Positions 32,745 to 41,780 of a DNA stretch of 41,897 nt are shown one piece after another. Where the stretch lies: contig JAJYUU010000021.1 of assembly GCA_021792405.1 (NCBI GenBank), positions 1 through 41,897 of the forward strand. The letters are read 5' to 3'. Origin of the DNA: Actinomycetes bacterium. Its GTDB lineage: Bacteria > Actinomycetota > Actinomycetes > Streptosporangiales > Streptosporangiaceae. Below the pieces are notes generated by a model. It searched no databases. It was not told the origin of the DNA and was given only the letters and a program-made list of their open reading frames with translations. The position numbers and the translations under genes are program-made. The stretch's first letter is position 1. Each line of letters begins with the position of its first letter.

Positions 32745-32822
32745 TGCGGTGTGAATAGCCGGTCACCCGCCCGGTACTTCCGTTAGCCTCAGACCACGCC
32801 GAACCAGCACGTCCAGGACTTC

Positions 32823-33551
32823 ATGACTGACTCCGACCGGATTCCCCAGGTACTCGTCGTCGATGACGAGCCGAACATCCGCGAGCTCGTCCAGGTCGCG
32901 CTGAAGTTCCATGGCTGCGCGGTCACCACCGCGGTGAGCGGCCGGGACGCTCTGCGCCAGGCCGAGACGGCCAGGCCCGACCTGATCGTGCTCGACGTGA
33001 TGATGCCGGACATGGACGGCTTCGAGGTGTGCCGCCGTCTGCGCGCGGCCGGAAACGAGGTGCCCGTCATCTTCCTGACCGCCAGGGATACCTCGTCCGA
33101 CACTGTGACCGGCCTCGCGCTCGGCGGTGATGACTACGTGACCAAGCCATTCTCGGTGGAGTCGCTGGTCGCGAGGGTTCGTGCGGTGCTCAGGCGAGCA
33201 TCCAGGGCCGGCGGCAGTTCCGGCGCAGGACCGCTGCGAGCGGCGGACCTGGAACTCGACGAGGATCGCTGGACCGTCCACCGCGGCGGCACGCCGGTGG
33301 AGTTGTCGCCCACGGAGTTCCGGCTGCTCGCCTACCTGATGCGGCATCAGGGCCGGGTACTGACCAGGGCACAGATCCTGGAGAACGTCTGGGGCTGGGA
33401 CTACGCCGGTGAATCCCAGATCGTTGAGACGTACGTCAGCTATCTGCGCCGCAAGCTCGATCCGCTCGGACCGCCGCTCATCCACACCCAGCGCGGCGTT
33501 GGGTACAGCCTGCGGCCAGGGCGGCAGGACCAGGCAGACGGCCCGGTCTAG
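32823..33551 (+). CDS. OmpR-family response regulator
   Basis: 242 aa. The receiver domain (residues 9-122) has acidic pocket Asp14-Asp15, phospho-acceptor Asp58 in LIVLDVMMPDMDGF, the conserved Thr in FLTARD and Lys in VTKPFS. The C-terminal winged helix (about 140-232) has VELSPTEFRLLAYLMRHQGRVLTRAQILENVWGWDY and VETYVSYLRRKLD, ending RGVGYSLRP. It resembles mycobacterial TrcR/TcrA types. The stop overlaps the kinase start by one base (TAGTG), so the pair is translated together. Target genes unknown; the secreted-protein gene upstream is a candidate. Confidence 0.95.
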   Translation: MTDSDRIPQVLVVDDEPNIRELVQVALKFHGCAVTTAVSGRDALRQAETARPDLIVLDVMMPDMDGFEVCRRLRAAGNEVPVIFLTARDTSSDTVTGLALGGDDYVTKPFSVESLVARVRAVLRRASRAGGSSGAGPLRAADLELDEDRWTVHRGGTPVELSPTEFRLLAYLMRHQGRVLTRAQILENVWGWDYAGESQIVETYVSYLRRKLDPLGPPLIHTQRGVGYSLRPGRQDQADGPV

Positions 33552-35239
33552 TGACCGAGGACGAGCGGCCGACGCTGAGCTATCCGCAGCTGCCGCCTGC
33601 CGGGCAACAACCGCCCCCGCCCACCGGGCGACAACCGCCCCCGCCTGCCGGGCCGCTGCCGACGGCCAGGCGTCCGCGGCCGGCGGGCCGACGGCTCTCG
33701 CTGCGAGCGCGCCTGCTGATCGTGCTGCTCAGCGTCACCGCGGTGCTGCTGGTCATCATGGGCGTGGTCAGCATCTTCCTGCTCGGGCGCCGGGTGAACC
33801 AGCAGGTCCTCGCCGCGGACCGGCGGCTCGTCGCGCTTACCACGGCGCTGGCGGCCGACCCCCAGGCGGCCCTGAACGCATCCGTGACCGACTACGCGGT
33901 GGTGCTGATCCCGGTCCGGGCGCAGCTCACCGTCGAGCCGCTGACCAGGGGCGCACTGACCAATCAGCTCACGCAGGCCACCCGAGCCCAGCTGAAGAAC
34001 CCGGCTCTGGCCCAGGTAGCGACACTCGCCGAGCGCGGCGAGTTCGGCCGGGCCAGGCTCGTCCTGGCGAGCATGGACTGCCAGCAGTTTCCCGCGCTGG
34101 GTTGCAAGCCGTTCCCGATATCGGCCGGGCTCATCGCCGCGACCAGGTGGGTTGGCCGGAACGCGCCAGGAATCAGCAGCGCTTACCGTGGCGCCATCCT
34201 GGTGGTGTCCGAGCCTGCCAGCACCCAGCATGGCGAGCTGCGCGGCTTCGTCCTTGCCGAGCTGGTCACCGGCGTCGCGCTGCTGTCGCTCGTCGGCCTG
34301 GCCGGTGAATGGCTCATCGGCCGCGGCCTTATCCCGCTCGACGAGATGACCAGGACCGCTAACGACATCACCGCCCGCGGAGATCTCACCACCAGGATGG
34401 ACGCCGACGCGCAGACCGAGATCGGCCGCCTGGGCTCGGCGATCAACATGATGCTGGACCGGATCCAGCAGGCTTTCACCTCGCGGCTGCGCTCGGAGCA
34501 GAAGGTGCGCGAGTTCGCCGCCGACGCATCACATGAGCTGCGCACTCCTCTGACCACCATCAGGGGTTATGCCGAGCTGTACCGGCAGGGCGCACTAGGG
34601 CCAGACCAGCTTCCCAGCGCCATGCGCCGGATCGAGCAGGAATCCGAACGGATGAGCATGCTCGTCGCCGAACTGCTGGAGCTGGCCCGGCTCGACCGCA
34701 CCTCGTCGCTGGACCTGACCGAGACCGATCTGGCCGAGGTGGTACGCGATGCGGTCGCCGACGCCGTGGCGGTCGAGCCGCAGCGGCCGGTCCGGGCCGA
34801 TGTCCCGCAGCGGCTGATTGCCCTGGTCGACGAGGCGCGGATCCGCCAGGTACTGGCCAACCTGCTGGGCAATGCCCGCGCGCATACGCCGGTGAGCACC
34901 CCGGTGACGGTCCGGCTGGCCAGCCTGGACGGCGGAGTGCTGCTCGAAGTTGCCGACGCCGGCCCTGGCATGCGGCCCGATGATGCCGCCCGCGCCTTCG
35001 ACCGGTTCCACCGGGCCGGCGAGCGCGCGGAGAACCTGAATAATGCCGGGAACGCCCGATCCGGGGCAGCTCCATTGGCCAGCGACTCGGTCCCGGCTGA
35101 CACCAGCAGCGGCAGCGGTCTCGGCCTGTCCATCGTGCAGGCCATCGCAACGGCGCATGGCGGGCGCGCAACGCTGGACTCGGCGCCCGGCAGGGGAACC
35201 AGGGTGCAGCTCTGGCTCCCCGTCAGGTCCTTCGGCTAG
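33551..35239 (+). CDS. Sensor histidine kinase, HAMP-containing
   Basis: 562 aa, GTG start sharing one base with the response regulator stop. A Pro-rich N-terminal cytoplasmic tail (GQQPPPPTGRQPPPPAGP) precedes TM1 (about residues 56-80, LLIVLLSVTAVLLVIMGVVSIFLL). An extracytoplasmic sensor of about 150 residues and TM2 (about 232-255) follow. Then come HAMP (LIPLDEMTRTANDIT), HisKA with His328 in ASHELRTPLTTIRGYAELYRQ, and the HATPase N box LANLLGNARAHTP, G1 DAGPGMRPDDAA and G2 GSGLGLSIVQAI. A short Asn/Ala insertion (NLNNAGNARSG) lies between the F and G2 boxes. The signal is unknown. Convergent with the Fe-S gene, 6 nt apart. Confidence 0.95.
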   Translation: MTEDERPTLSYPQLPPAGQQPPPPTGRQPPPPAGPLPTARRPRPAGRRLSLRARLLIVLLSVTAVLLVIMGVVSIFLLGRRVNQQVLAADRRLVALTTALAADPQAALNASVTDYAVVLIPVRAQLTVEPLTRGALTNQLTQATRAQLKNPALAQVATLAERGEFGRARLVLASMDCQQFPALGCKPFPISAGLIAATRWVGRNAPGISSAYRGAILVVSEPASTQHGELRGFVLAELVTGVALLSLVGLAGEWLIGRGLIPLDEMTRTANDITARGDLTTRMDADAQTEIGRLGSAINMMLDRIQQAFTSRLRSEQKVREFAADASHELRTPLTTIRGYAELYRQGALGPDQLPSAMRRIEQESERMSMLVAELLELARLDRTSSLDLTETDLAEVVRDAVADAVAVEPQRPVRADVPQRLIALVDEARIRQVLANLLGNARAHTPVSTPVTVRLASLDGGVLLEVADAGPGMRPDDAARAFDRFHRAGERAENLNNAGNARSGAAPLASDSVPADTSSGSGLGLSIVQAIATAHGGRATLDSAPGRGTRVQLWLPVRSFG

Positions 35240-35245
35240 CTCCGC

Positions 35246-37411
35246 TCAGGCCTGGTCGCTGTCCGGGCTGGCCTCGGCAGGCTCGGCGGGTGCGCCGACC
35301 ATGGCCGACTGCTGGACCGAGCGGATCAGCAGCTGAGCGACATCCACGACCTCGAGCGACTCCTTCGCCTCCCCGGCGGCCTTCTTGGCGGCGACCGCGT
35401 CACCGAGCATTACCAGGCAATACGGGCAGCCCGTGGAGATCGTGTCCGGATCCGTCCCGAGCGCCTCGTCGATCCGCTCGGTGTTGATCCGCTTGCCGAT
35501 TCGCTCTTCCATCCACATCCGGGCGCCGCCGGCCCCGCAGCAGAATCCGCGTTCCTTGCACCGGTGCATTTCCTGCGCGCGAACGCCGGGCACCTGCTCC
35601 ATGATCTCCCGAGGCGGGGTGAACACCCGGTTGTGCCGGCCGAGGAAGCACGGGTCGTGGTAGGTGACCTTCTCGTCGATCGCAGTGACCGGCTTGATCT
35701 TCCCGTCGGCGACGAGCCGGGCCAGCAGCTGGGTGTGATGGATGACCTCGTAGTTGCCGCCGAGCTGCGGGTACTCGCGCGCGATCGTGTTGAAGCAGTG
35801 CGGGCAGCTGGCCACGATCTTGCGGGCGCCGGCCTCGTTCAGCGTCTCGATGTTCTGCTGAGCCAGCATGCTGAAGACGAACTCGTTGCCGATCCGCCGC
35901 GCCGGGTCGCCCGTGCAGGTCTCCGCTGGGCCGAGCACGGCAAAGCTCACCCCGGCGGCATGCAGCAACTGCGCGATCGCCTTGGTGGTCTTCTTCGCCC
36001 GGTCCTCCAGCGCGCCGGCACAGCCGACCCAGAACAGGTACTCCACGTCGGCACCGATCGGGCCGTCGACGACCGGCACCTCGAAGTCGAGCTCGCCGAT
36101 CCAGTCGGTCCGCTTGTTCCCTCCCATGCCCCACGGGTCGCCCTTGTTCTCAAGGTTGCGCAGCATCGTGCCTGCTTCAACCGGGAACGCGGATTCGACC
36201 AGCACCTGATGCCGGCGCATCCCGGTGATGTGGTCGAGGTGCTCGATGTCGACCGGGCACTCTTCGACGCACGCGCCGCAGTTGGTGCAGGACCAGAGCT
36301 CATCGGGGTGGATGACGCCGCGGGACTCCTCGTCGCCGACGATCGGCCGGGCGGCTTCGGCCTTGACCGCCTCCGGCAGCGCCTCGCGGGCCTCGTCGGA
36401 GCCGGCCAGCAGGTACGGCGCCTTGGCGAAGGCGTGGTCGCGCAGCTCCAGGATGATCATCTTCGGTGAGAGCGGCTTGCCGGTCGCCCAGGCCGGGCAC
36501 TGCGACTGGCAGCGGCCGCACTCGGTACAGGTGGCCAGGTCGAGCATGGCCTTCCAGCTGAGATCCTCGACCTTGCCGATGCCGAAGACGTCCTCGTCCG
36601 GATCAGCCTCCTCGAAGTCCAGCACCTTGCCGCCCGACCGCATCGGCTGCAACGGGCCGAGGCCGTTCGGCCGCCGCGAGAACAGCACGTTGACCGGCGC
36701 TATCGCGATGTGCAGGTGCTTGGAGTAGGTGACGAACACGCCGAAGGCCAGGATGACCGCGAGTTGCAGCAGGATGAAGGTGGTCTCGATGCCCTTGTTG
36801 GCGGCGCCCAGCGGGTGCAGCCAGTGCCCGACTATCTCGGAGGCGAATGCACCCTGCGGGTACGGGAAGTCACCGGTGTTGATCTGCGCCCCCCGGTAGA
36901 TCAGCAAGGTGGCGACGACCAGGAAGATGCCGAGTAGCACTAGCCAGGCGGCGCCGGTATGTGACCCGGCGAAGCGGGACTTGCGCCCTGCCTTTTTAGG
37001 GTCGGACATCAGCCGGATCACGGTGAAGGTGATGATTCCGGCGAGCACCGCGACGGCGAACAGGTCTTCGAGGAAGCCCACGAAGGCCCAGGTGCCGATC
37101 CCCGCGATCGCGAAGTGCTTGCTGAACAGCGCTCCGTAGGCCTCGATGATCGTGAGCAGCAGCACGATGAAGCCCCAGAAAGTAAACGCGTGCGCCAGCC
37201 CTGGCACCGACCACTTGAGCAGCTTCCGCTGCCCTATCACCTCGGTCACCTGCGTCTGCGCGCCCCGGCCCGGGTGCTCGCGCAACGCCACCACCCGCTC
37301 GGGGGCCGGCTGCCCGGTGCGGCCGAGGCGATACAGCCAGAACATGCGGCGACCGGCTATCGCGCCCGCGACGACCGTCAGGGCCAGTCCGACGATGATC
37401 CGCAGAACCAA
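35246..37411 (-). CDS. Membrane-anchored (Fe-S)-binding oxidoreductase with heterodisulfide-reductase-like CCG domains
   Basis: About 721 aa from a TTG at 37411. This start has a perfect GGAGGT 4 nt upstream; an ATG at 37480 would add 23 residues. The N-terminal third has five or six membrane helices resembling NarI/HdrE-type cytochrome subunits (VLRIIVGLALTVVAG, AFTFWGFIVLLLTIIEAYG, FAVAVLAGIITFTVI, AAWLVLLGIFLVVATLLIY, LAVILAFGVFVTYSKHLHIA). Two [4Fe-4S] motifs follow, CTECGRCQSQCP and CTNCGACVEECPVD. Two cysteine-rich CCG domains contain SCPHCFNTIAREYPQL, DPCFLGRHN, CCGAGG and GCPYCLVMLGDAV. It probably moves electrons between the quinone pool and an unknown partner; orthologues are conserved across actinobacteria (Rv0338c type). 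Confidence 0.9.
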   Translation of the reverse strand: MVLRIIVGLALTVVAGAIAGRRMFWLYRLGRTGQPAPERVVALREHPGRGAQTQVTEVIGQRKLLKWSVPGLAHAFTFWGFIVLLLTIIEAYGALFSKHFAIAGIGTWAFVGFLEDLFAVAVLAGIITFTVIRLMSDPKKAGRKSRFAGSHTGAAWLVLLGIFLVVATLLIYRGAQINTGDFPYPQGAFASEIVGHWLHPLGAANKGIETTFILLQLAVILAFGVFVTYSKHLHIAIAPVNVLFSRRPNGLGPLQPMRSGGKVLDFEEADPDEDVFGIGKVEDLSWKAMLDLATCTECGRCQSQCPAWATGKPLSPKMIILELRDHAFAKAPYLLAGSDEAREALPEAVKAEAARPIVGDEESRGVIHPDELWSCTNCGACVEECPVDIEHLDHITGMRRHQVLVESAFPVEAGTMLRNLENKGDPWGMGGNKRTDWIGELDFEVPVVDGPIGADVEYLFWVGCAGALEDRAKKTTKAIAQLLHAAGVSFAVLGPAETCTGDPARRIGNEFVFSMLAQQNIETLNEAGARKIVASCPHCFNTIAREYPQLGGNYEVIHHTQLLARLVADGKIKPVTAIDEKVTYHDPCFLGRHNRVFTPPREIMEQVPGVRAQEMHRCKERGFCCGAGGARMWMEERIGKRINTERIDEALGTDPDTISTGCPYCLVMLGDAVAAKKAAGEAKESLEVVDVAQLLIRSVQQSAMVGAPAEPAEASPDSDQA

Positions 37412-37415
37412 AGCG

Positions 37416-37421
37416 ACCTCC
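37416..37421 (-). promoter_or_regulatory. Shine-Dalgarno GGAGGT favouring the TTG start of the Fe-S gene
   Basis: An exact anti-SD complement 4 nt before the TTG at 37411. The upstream ATGs at 37480 and 37456 lack properly spaced sites. Confidence 0.55.
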
Positions 37422-37567
37422 AGGTATGCAATGGGTGACAGCGTACGCGGAACCATCCTCGGCGCCGCCGCCCGCCGCATTCCGGGCCGGGCTCGACGTC
37501 CGGTACGGGTTGCTGCCTACGTCTCACTAGGGTATTCAGAACGCTGAAACCTCGACCTAGGAGATCA

Positions 37568-38827
37568 GTGAGCGCTGCGGTCGCCGCCAAGCACGGCACG
37601 GATCGTCCCGCCTGGCGGCAGGCCCGGCTGCACAGCCTGCGCGAGTGGCTGCCGGCGCTGCGCTACTGCGCCGTTGTCTACCTGGCCGTGCGGATTGCCC
37701 TGTTCCTGCTCGCGGCCGCCGCCTGGGGCCTGACCAGGGAACAGCAGTCGTCCATGCCGAACGGGCAGCCGCTGCCGCTGACCAACGGCTGGCACAACGT
37801 CTTCACTGACTGGGACAAGCTGGACGCCAACTGGTTCCTGTATATCGCCAAGACCGGATACAGCAGCCACAACGCCACGGCCGCCTTCTACCCTGGCTAC
37901 CCAATGCTGGTGCGGCTCGTCGGCTATCTGTGCTTCGGCCACCTGCTGCTCGCCGCCTACCTGGTGTCTAATGTGGCGCTGCTGGCCGCCCTGATCCTGC
38001 TGTACCGGCTGACCGAGCACGAGTATGACCAGGCGACAGCCCGCCGCGCGGTGCTCTACCTCGCCATCTTCCCGACAGCCGCGTTCCTGTTCGGCCTCTA
38101 TTCCGAGTCGCTGTTCCTGCTGGCCGCGGTGGGCGCCTTCTACCTCGCCAGGCGCGGGCACTGGTGGTGGGCCGGCTTGGTCGGCATCGGAGCCACGCTG
38201 GACCGCAGCATCGGCGTCGTAGTAGCGCTGGCGCTGGCCGTCGAGGCCGTCCACCAGACCATCGAGGACCGCCACCGCGGGGCGCCAGGAGCCGCTGCGC
38301 GTGGCCGCTTCGCGGTCACGCTCGCGGCCAGGCTCGCCGCCAGCGCCGTCCCGCTCGCCGGAACCGTCGGCTATCTGCTGTTCTGGCAGTTGCGCTACCA
38401 CGACTGGGCCCGCTCGATTACCCTCCAGAAGACGCATTGGCACCGCGTGTTCAGCCTGCCGTGGCTGACGCTCTGGCACGGTCTCACCTTGGCTGCGTCG
38501 CACGCTGTGGTGGGCGATAACGCACGGTGGACCTTCGACTTCGTCTTCCTCGCGGCCGGACTAGCGCTGGCCATCTGGGTCGCCGTCCGGACCCGCCCCG
38601 CCTACGCCGTCTACACCTGGGGCAGCATCGCGCTCTTCATGTCTGAGGCTGTGCCGGGTCGGCCGCTGGAGAGCGATCCCCGGTTCCTTGTGACCGTATT
38701 CCCGCTGGTCTGGGCGCTGGCCCGGCTGGGCCGGCGGCCGGGCTGGCACGAGGGCGTGGTCGCGGTCTGCGCCGCGTCGATGGCGATCGTGTCCTGGCTG
38801 TTCCTCACCACGCAGCTAGTCTTCTGA
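37568..38827 (+). CDS. PIG-V-like multi-pass membrane mannosyltransferase, copy 1
   Basis: 419 aa, GTG start with AGGAG upstream. Eight or more membrane helices. The first luminal loop contains the PIG-V-type motif DKLDANWFLYIAKTGY and AFYPGYPMLVRLVGYL. Later helices include YLAIFPTAAFLFGLYSESLFLLAAVGAFYLARR, where the FPTAFF...YSE pattern is typical of GPI-mannosyltransferase II-like GT-C enzymes. Prokaryotic members use polyprenol-phosphate-mannose to extend lipoglycans or glycolipids outside the membrane. The acceptor is not predictable. It is clearly homologous along its whole length to the gene at 40445. The residue before the Asp of the WD motif is Leu here but Trp in copy 2. Confidence 0.82.
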   Translation: MSAAVAAKHGTDRPAWRQARLHSLREWLPALRYCAVVYLAVRIALFLLAAAAWGLTREQQSSMPNGQPLPLTNGWHNVFTDWDKLDANWFLYIAKTGYSSHNATAAFYPGYPMLVRLVGYLCFGHLLLAAYLVSNVALLAALILLYRLTEHEYDQATARRAVLYLAIFPTAAFLFGLYSESLFLLAAVGAFYLARRGHWWWAGLVGIGATLDRSIGVVVALALAVEAVHQTIEDRHRGAPGAAARGRFAVTLAARLAASAVPLAGTVGYLLFWQLRYHDWARSITLQKTHWHRVFSLPWLTLWHGLTLAASHAVVGDNARWTFDFVFLAAGLALAIWVAVRTRPAYAVYTWGSIALFMSEAVPGRPLESDPRFLVTVFPLVWALARLGRRPGWHEGVVAVCAASMAIVSWLFLTTQLVF

Positions 38828-38828
38828 T

Positions 38829-38856
38829 TAGGCTCTTTTGACTAGGCTCTTTCGAC
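38829..38856. repeat. Two 14-nt tandem repeats after copy 1
   Basis: Units at 38829-38842 and 38843-38856 (TAGGCTCTTTTGAC and TAGGCTCTTTCGAC), one mismatch, directly after the stop codon. Confidence 0.8.
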
Positions 38857-38909
38857 TGGGCGGGCCGTCACCAACTGGGTAACGACGGGCAATCGCGGAG
38901 CGAGCGGAG

Positions 38910-40313
38910 ATGATGGGCGAGCAGGCCTGGCGGGGAGGAGCGGCGGAGCCGACGTCCGCGCAGTCCCGTCCGCGCGGGTCCGGTGCTGCGATCGGCCGCT
39001 GGGCGGCGCTCGGCGGCTCAGCCATCGTCCTCGTGCTCGCCAGCCTGCTGGCGGCGGGCCTGGCGGTCGGGGCGAAGCAGGCCTGCCGGACCGGTGCATG
39101 GAACTTCGGTGTCGCGCAGTACCAGGCGCACTGCTACACCGACATCTATCCGCTGTACTTCGACGAAGGCCTGAGCGCGGGCAAGATTCCATACCTCGAC
39201 CATCACGTCGAGTACCCGGTGCTCATCGGCGCCGTCATGCAGGGGGCCGCCTGGGTCGTCCGGTCCATCAGCAACCCCTACGTCAGGGGCCTGCAATTCT
39301 TCGACGTCACCGTGGCCGTGCTCGCCCTCTTCCTGGTCGCCGGCGTCCTCGCGACGGCGTACTGCGCAGGCCCGGCCCGGCGGTGGACAGCCCTGCTGGT
39401 GGCACTGTCCCCGGCACTGATCCTGGCTGCCTTCATCAACTGGGACCTGATCGCGATGGGCCTGATGATGATGGCCCTCGCCGCCTGGGCGGCGCGCCGT
39501 CCGGTCCTCGCCGGGGTGCTGCTCGGCCTGGCGGTAGCCACCAAGTTCTACCCGGTCCTGGTGCTGTGGCCGCTGCTCCTGCTCTGCTTGCGGGCCGGCC
39601 GGATGCGGGCGTTCTGGCAGACCACTGGCTCCGCAGCGCTGGCCTGGCTGGCTGTGAACCTGCCGGTGGCCATCATCGCCCCGAGCGGGTGGGCGACGTT
39701 CTACGTCTATAGCAGCAAGCGGGGCGCCGACTGGGGCTGCATCTACTTCTTCTTCCAGCACATGCACTGGCCGGGCGTCGATACGTACTCGGTCCCGGCG
39801 CTCAACCTCATGTCGGGCGCCGCGTTCGCGGTGGCGTGCGGCGCGATCGGGCTGCTGGCCCTGGCCGCGCCGCGGCGGCCGCGGCTGGCGCAGCTGATCT
39901 TTCTTACTACCGCCGCGTTCCTGCTGACGAACAAGGTCTGGTCGCCGCAGTACGTCGTCTGGCTCGTTCCGCTGGTCGTGCTCGCCCGGCCGAAGATCGG
40001 CGGCTACCTGGTCTGGCAGGCTGCCGAGGTTGGCTACTTCTACGCCATCTGGGGCTACCTCATCACCGTGATCGAAGGCGACCGGTACCCGGGCGCGATC
40101 AGCAGCGCCCTGTATTTCACCTCGGTTCTGGCCCGCTTCGGCACCGTCGCGCTGCTGTCCGGCCTGGTGGTGTCCGAGGTGCTACGGCCCGGCCGGGACG
40201 TGGTCAGGTCCGCGGGCGTCGATGACCCGGCCGGGGGCGTGCTATCTGGCGCGGCGGACGTATTGCTGCTGCGGGGCGGGCTGCGGCGGCGCCGCCCGCT
40301 CACCGCTGCCTAA
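38910..40313 (+). CDS. GT87-like (DUF2029) membrane mannosyltransferase
   Basis: 467 aa, ATG at 38910 (a second ATG follows at once). About ten membrane helices. The first extracytoplasmic loop has CYTDIYPLYFDEGLSAGKIPYLDHHVEYPVLIG: an Asp pair ahead of a YxxHxxEYP segment, as in GT87 mannosyltransferases such as PimE and its relatives. Later come LILAAFINWDLIAMGLMMMALAAWAARRPVLAGVLLGLAVATKFYPVLVLWPL and NKVWSPQYVVWLVPLVVLARP, both typical of DUF2029 proteins. The donor is presumably polyprenol-phosphate-mannose. Lying between two PIG-V-like paralogues, it probably works in the same glycan pathway. The exact product is unknown. Confidence 0.85.
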   Translation: MMGEQAWRGGAAEPTSAQSRPRGSGAAIGRWAALGGSAIVLVLASLLAAGLAVGAKQACRTGAWNFGVAQYQAHCYTDIYPLYFDEGLSAGKIPYLDHHVEYPVLIGAVMQGAAWVVRSISNPYVRGLQFFDVTVAVLALFLVAGVLATAYCAGPARRWTALLVALSPALILAAFINWDLIAMGLMMMALAAWAARRPVLAGVLLGLAVATKFYPVLVLWPLLLLCLRAGRMRAFWQTTGSAALAWLAVNLPVAIIAPSGWATFYVYSSKRGADWGCIYFFFQHMHWPGVDTYSVPALNLMSGAAFAVACGAIGLLALAAPRRPRLAQLIFLTTAAFLLTNKVWSPQYVVWLVPLVVLARPKIGGYLVWQAAEVGYFYAIWGYLITVIEGDRYPGAISSALYFTSVLARFGTVALLSGLVVSEVLRPGRDVVRSAGVDDPAGGVLSGAADVLLLRGGLRRRRPLTAA

Positions 40314-40444
40314 CCGCTGGGTGGCCTCGCCTGGCGGCGAGCGGCCTGCCGCGCCGGCCGGCCGTTTCGGATCGGCTCCTGTGCTGGTCGGCTTTGCGTA
40401 CTGTGTGAGGGCGTCATGTGCTCCGCAGTGAGGAGAGGCAAGCC

Positions 40445-41710
40445 GTGAGCGCCAGTGTGAGCGCGAAGGTCCGCGCGCCGCGTGCCGTCCGCCGACCAGC
40501 CTGGGTGCCGCGCCTCCCGATGGCCTGGCGGCCCGCCGTCGGGTATTGCGCCGCTGTCTATCTAGCCGTGCGCCTCGGGCTGTTCTTGCTGAGTGCCGCA
40601 GCCTGGGGGCTGACCAGCGAAAAGGCCTCGATCAAACCGAACGGCAAGTTCGTCACCCTGACCAATGGGTGGCACAACGCGATTACCGGCTGGAACAAAT
40701 GGGACTCGCTGTGGTTCCTGCATATCGCCCAGCACGGTTACAGCCCTGCCGATGCAAGCGCGGCGTTCTTCCCGGCATACCCACTGCTTATCCGTCTCGT
40801 CGGCTACCTGTGCTTCGGGCATCTGCTCGTTGCCGCCTACCTAGTCTCCAACGGCGCGCTGCTCGCTGCGCTCATCGTGCTCTACCGGCTGACCGAGCGT
40901 GAGCACGACACTGGCACCGCGCGGCGCGCCGTCCTGTACCTGTCCTTGTTCCCGACGGCGTTCTTCCTGTTCGACACCTACTCCGAGGCGCTCTTCCTGC
41001 TGGCGTGCGTTGCCAGCTTCGCGCTTGCGCGGCAGCGCCGGTGGGGCTGGGCCGCGGTTGCCGGGATCGGCGCAACCCTGACCCGCAGCGCCGGGGTGGC
41101 CGTCGTTCTCGCGCTGGCTGCCGAGGCCGTGCATCAGGTGATCGAAGATCGCAGGGCCGGGGTGCTGCCCACCTCAGCCGCATCAGGCCCGCTGCTCGGC
41201 GTCCTCGTGCGCAGGCTCACCGCCAGCGTGGTTCCATTGGCCGGCATCGGCGGCTATCTGCTCTTCTGGCAGGTGCGGTTCGGTGACTGGTACCGGCCGA
41301 TCGCCGTGCAGAAGATCTACTGGGACCACGTGTTCAGCCCGCCGTGGCGCACGCTCTGGGATGGCATGACGCTGGCGTTCCGGTACGCGCCAGACGGCGG
41401 GGTGGGCTGGCTGATGCTGGACTTCGTGCTCGTGGCGGTCGGATTGCTGCTCGCCGTCTGGGTGACGGTCCGCGCCCGCCCGGTCTATGCCGTCTACACC
41501 TGGGCCAGCATTCTCTTCTTCCTGAGTGTGGCGTGGGCGGGCAGGCCGCTGATGAGCGACCCCCGTTACCTGGTGCCCATCTTCCCGCTGGTCTGGCCGC
41601 TGGCCCGATTCGGCGACACATCCGGCCGCCACGAAGCCATCGTGGCCGTTTCTGCGGCGTCCGTGGCAATCGTCGGCTGGCTCTTCGTGTCTTCGACGCT
41701 GATCTTCTGA
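40445..41710 (+). CDS. PIG-V-like multi-pass membrane mannosyltransferase, copy 2
   Basis: 421 aa from the GTG at 40445, which has GAGGAGAGG 6 nt upstream and aligns with the start of copy 1; an ATG-like start at 40418 lacks this support. Key segment: NKWDSLWFLHIAQHGYSPADASAAFFPAYPLLIRLVGYLCFGH, with the intact WD motif of PIG-V enzymes. Helices YLSLFPTAFFLFDTYSEALFLLACVASFAL and the C-terminal half match copy 1 closely; long identical stretches such as LVGYLCFGHLL are shared. This indicates duplication around the GT87 gene. Likely transfers mannose from polyprenol-phosphate-mannose to an envelope glycolipid. It is the last gene before dnaK. Confidence 0.84.
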   Translation: MSASVSAKVRAPRAVRRPAWVPRLPMAWRPAVGYCAAVYLAVRLGLFLLSAAAWGLTSEKASIKPNGKFVTLTNGWHNAITGWNKWDSLWFLHIAQHGYSPADASAAFFPAYPLLIRLVGYLCFGHLLVAAYLVSNGALLAALIVLYRLTEREHDTGTARRAVLYLSLFPTAFFLFDTYSEALFLLACVASFALARQRRWGWAAVAGIGATLTRSAGVAVVLALAAEAVHQVIEDRRAGVLPTSAASGPLLGVLVRRLTASVVPLAGIGGYLLFWQVRFGDWYRPIAVQKIYWDHVFSPPWRTLWDGMTLAFRYAPDGGVGWLMLDFVLVAVGLLLAVWVTVRARPVYAVYTWASILFFLSVAWAGRPLMSDPRYLVPIFPLVWPLARFGDTSGRHEAIVAVSAASVAIVGWLFVSSTLIF

Positions 41711-41754
41711 TCCAGTGCTGCTGACCGGCGGCTCCTCGTCGTGCCGGAAATAAA

Positions 41755-41777
41755 AGTTGAGCCTCTTACGCTCAACT
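41755..41777. promoter_or_regulatory. HAIR-like operator 1 upstream of dnaK
   Basis: Perfect 8-nt arms AGTTGAGC and GCTCAACT separated by 7 nt, close to the HAIR consensus CTTGAGT-N7-ACTCAAG bound by HspR. It lies just upstream of the likely -35 box. Confidence 0.75.
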
Positions 41778-41780
41778 GAT

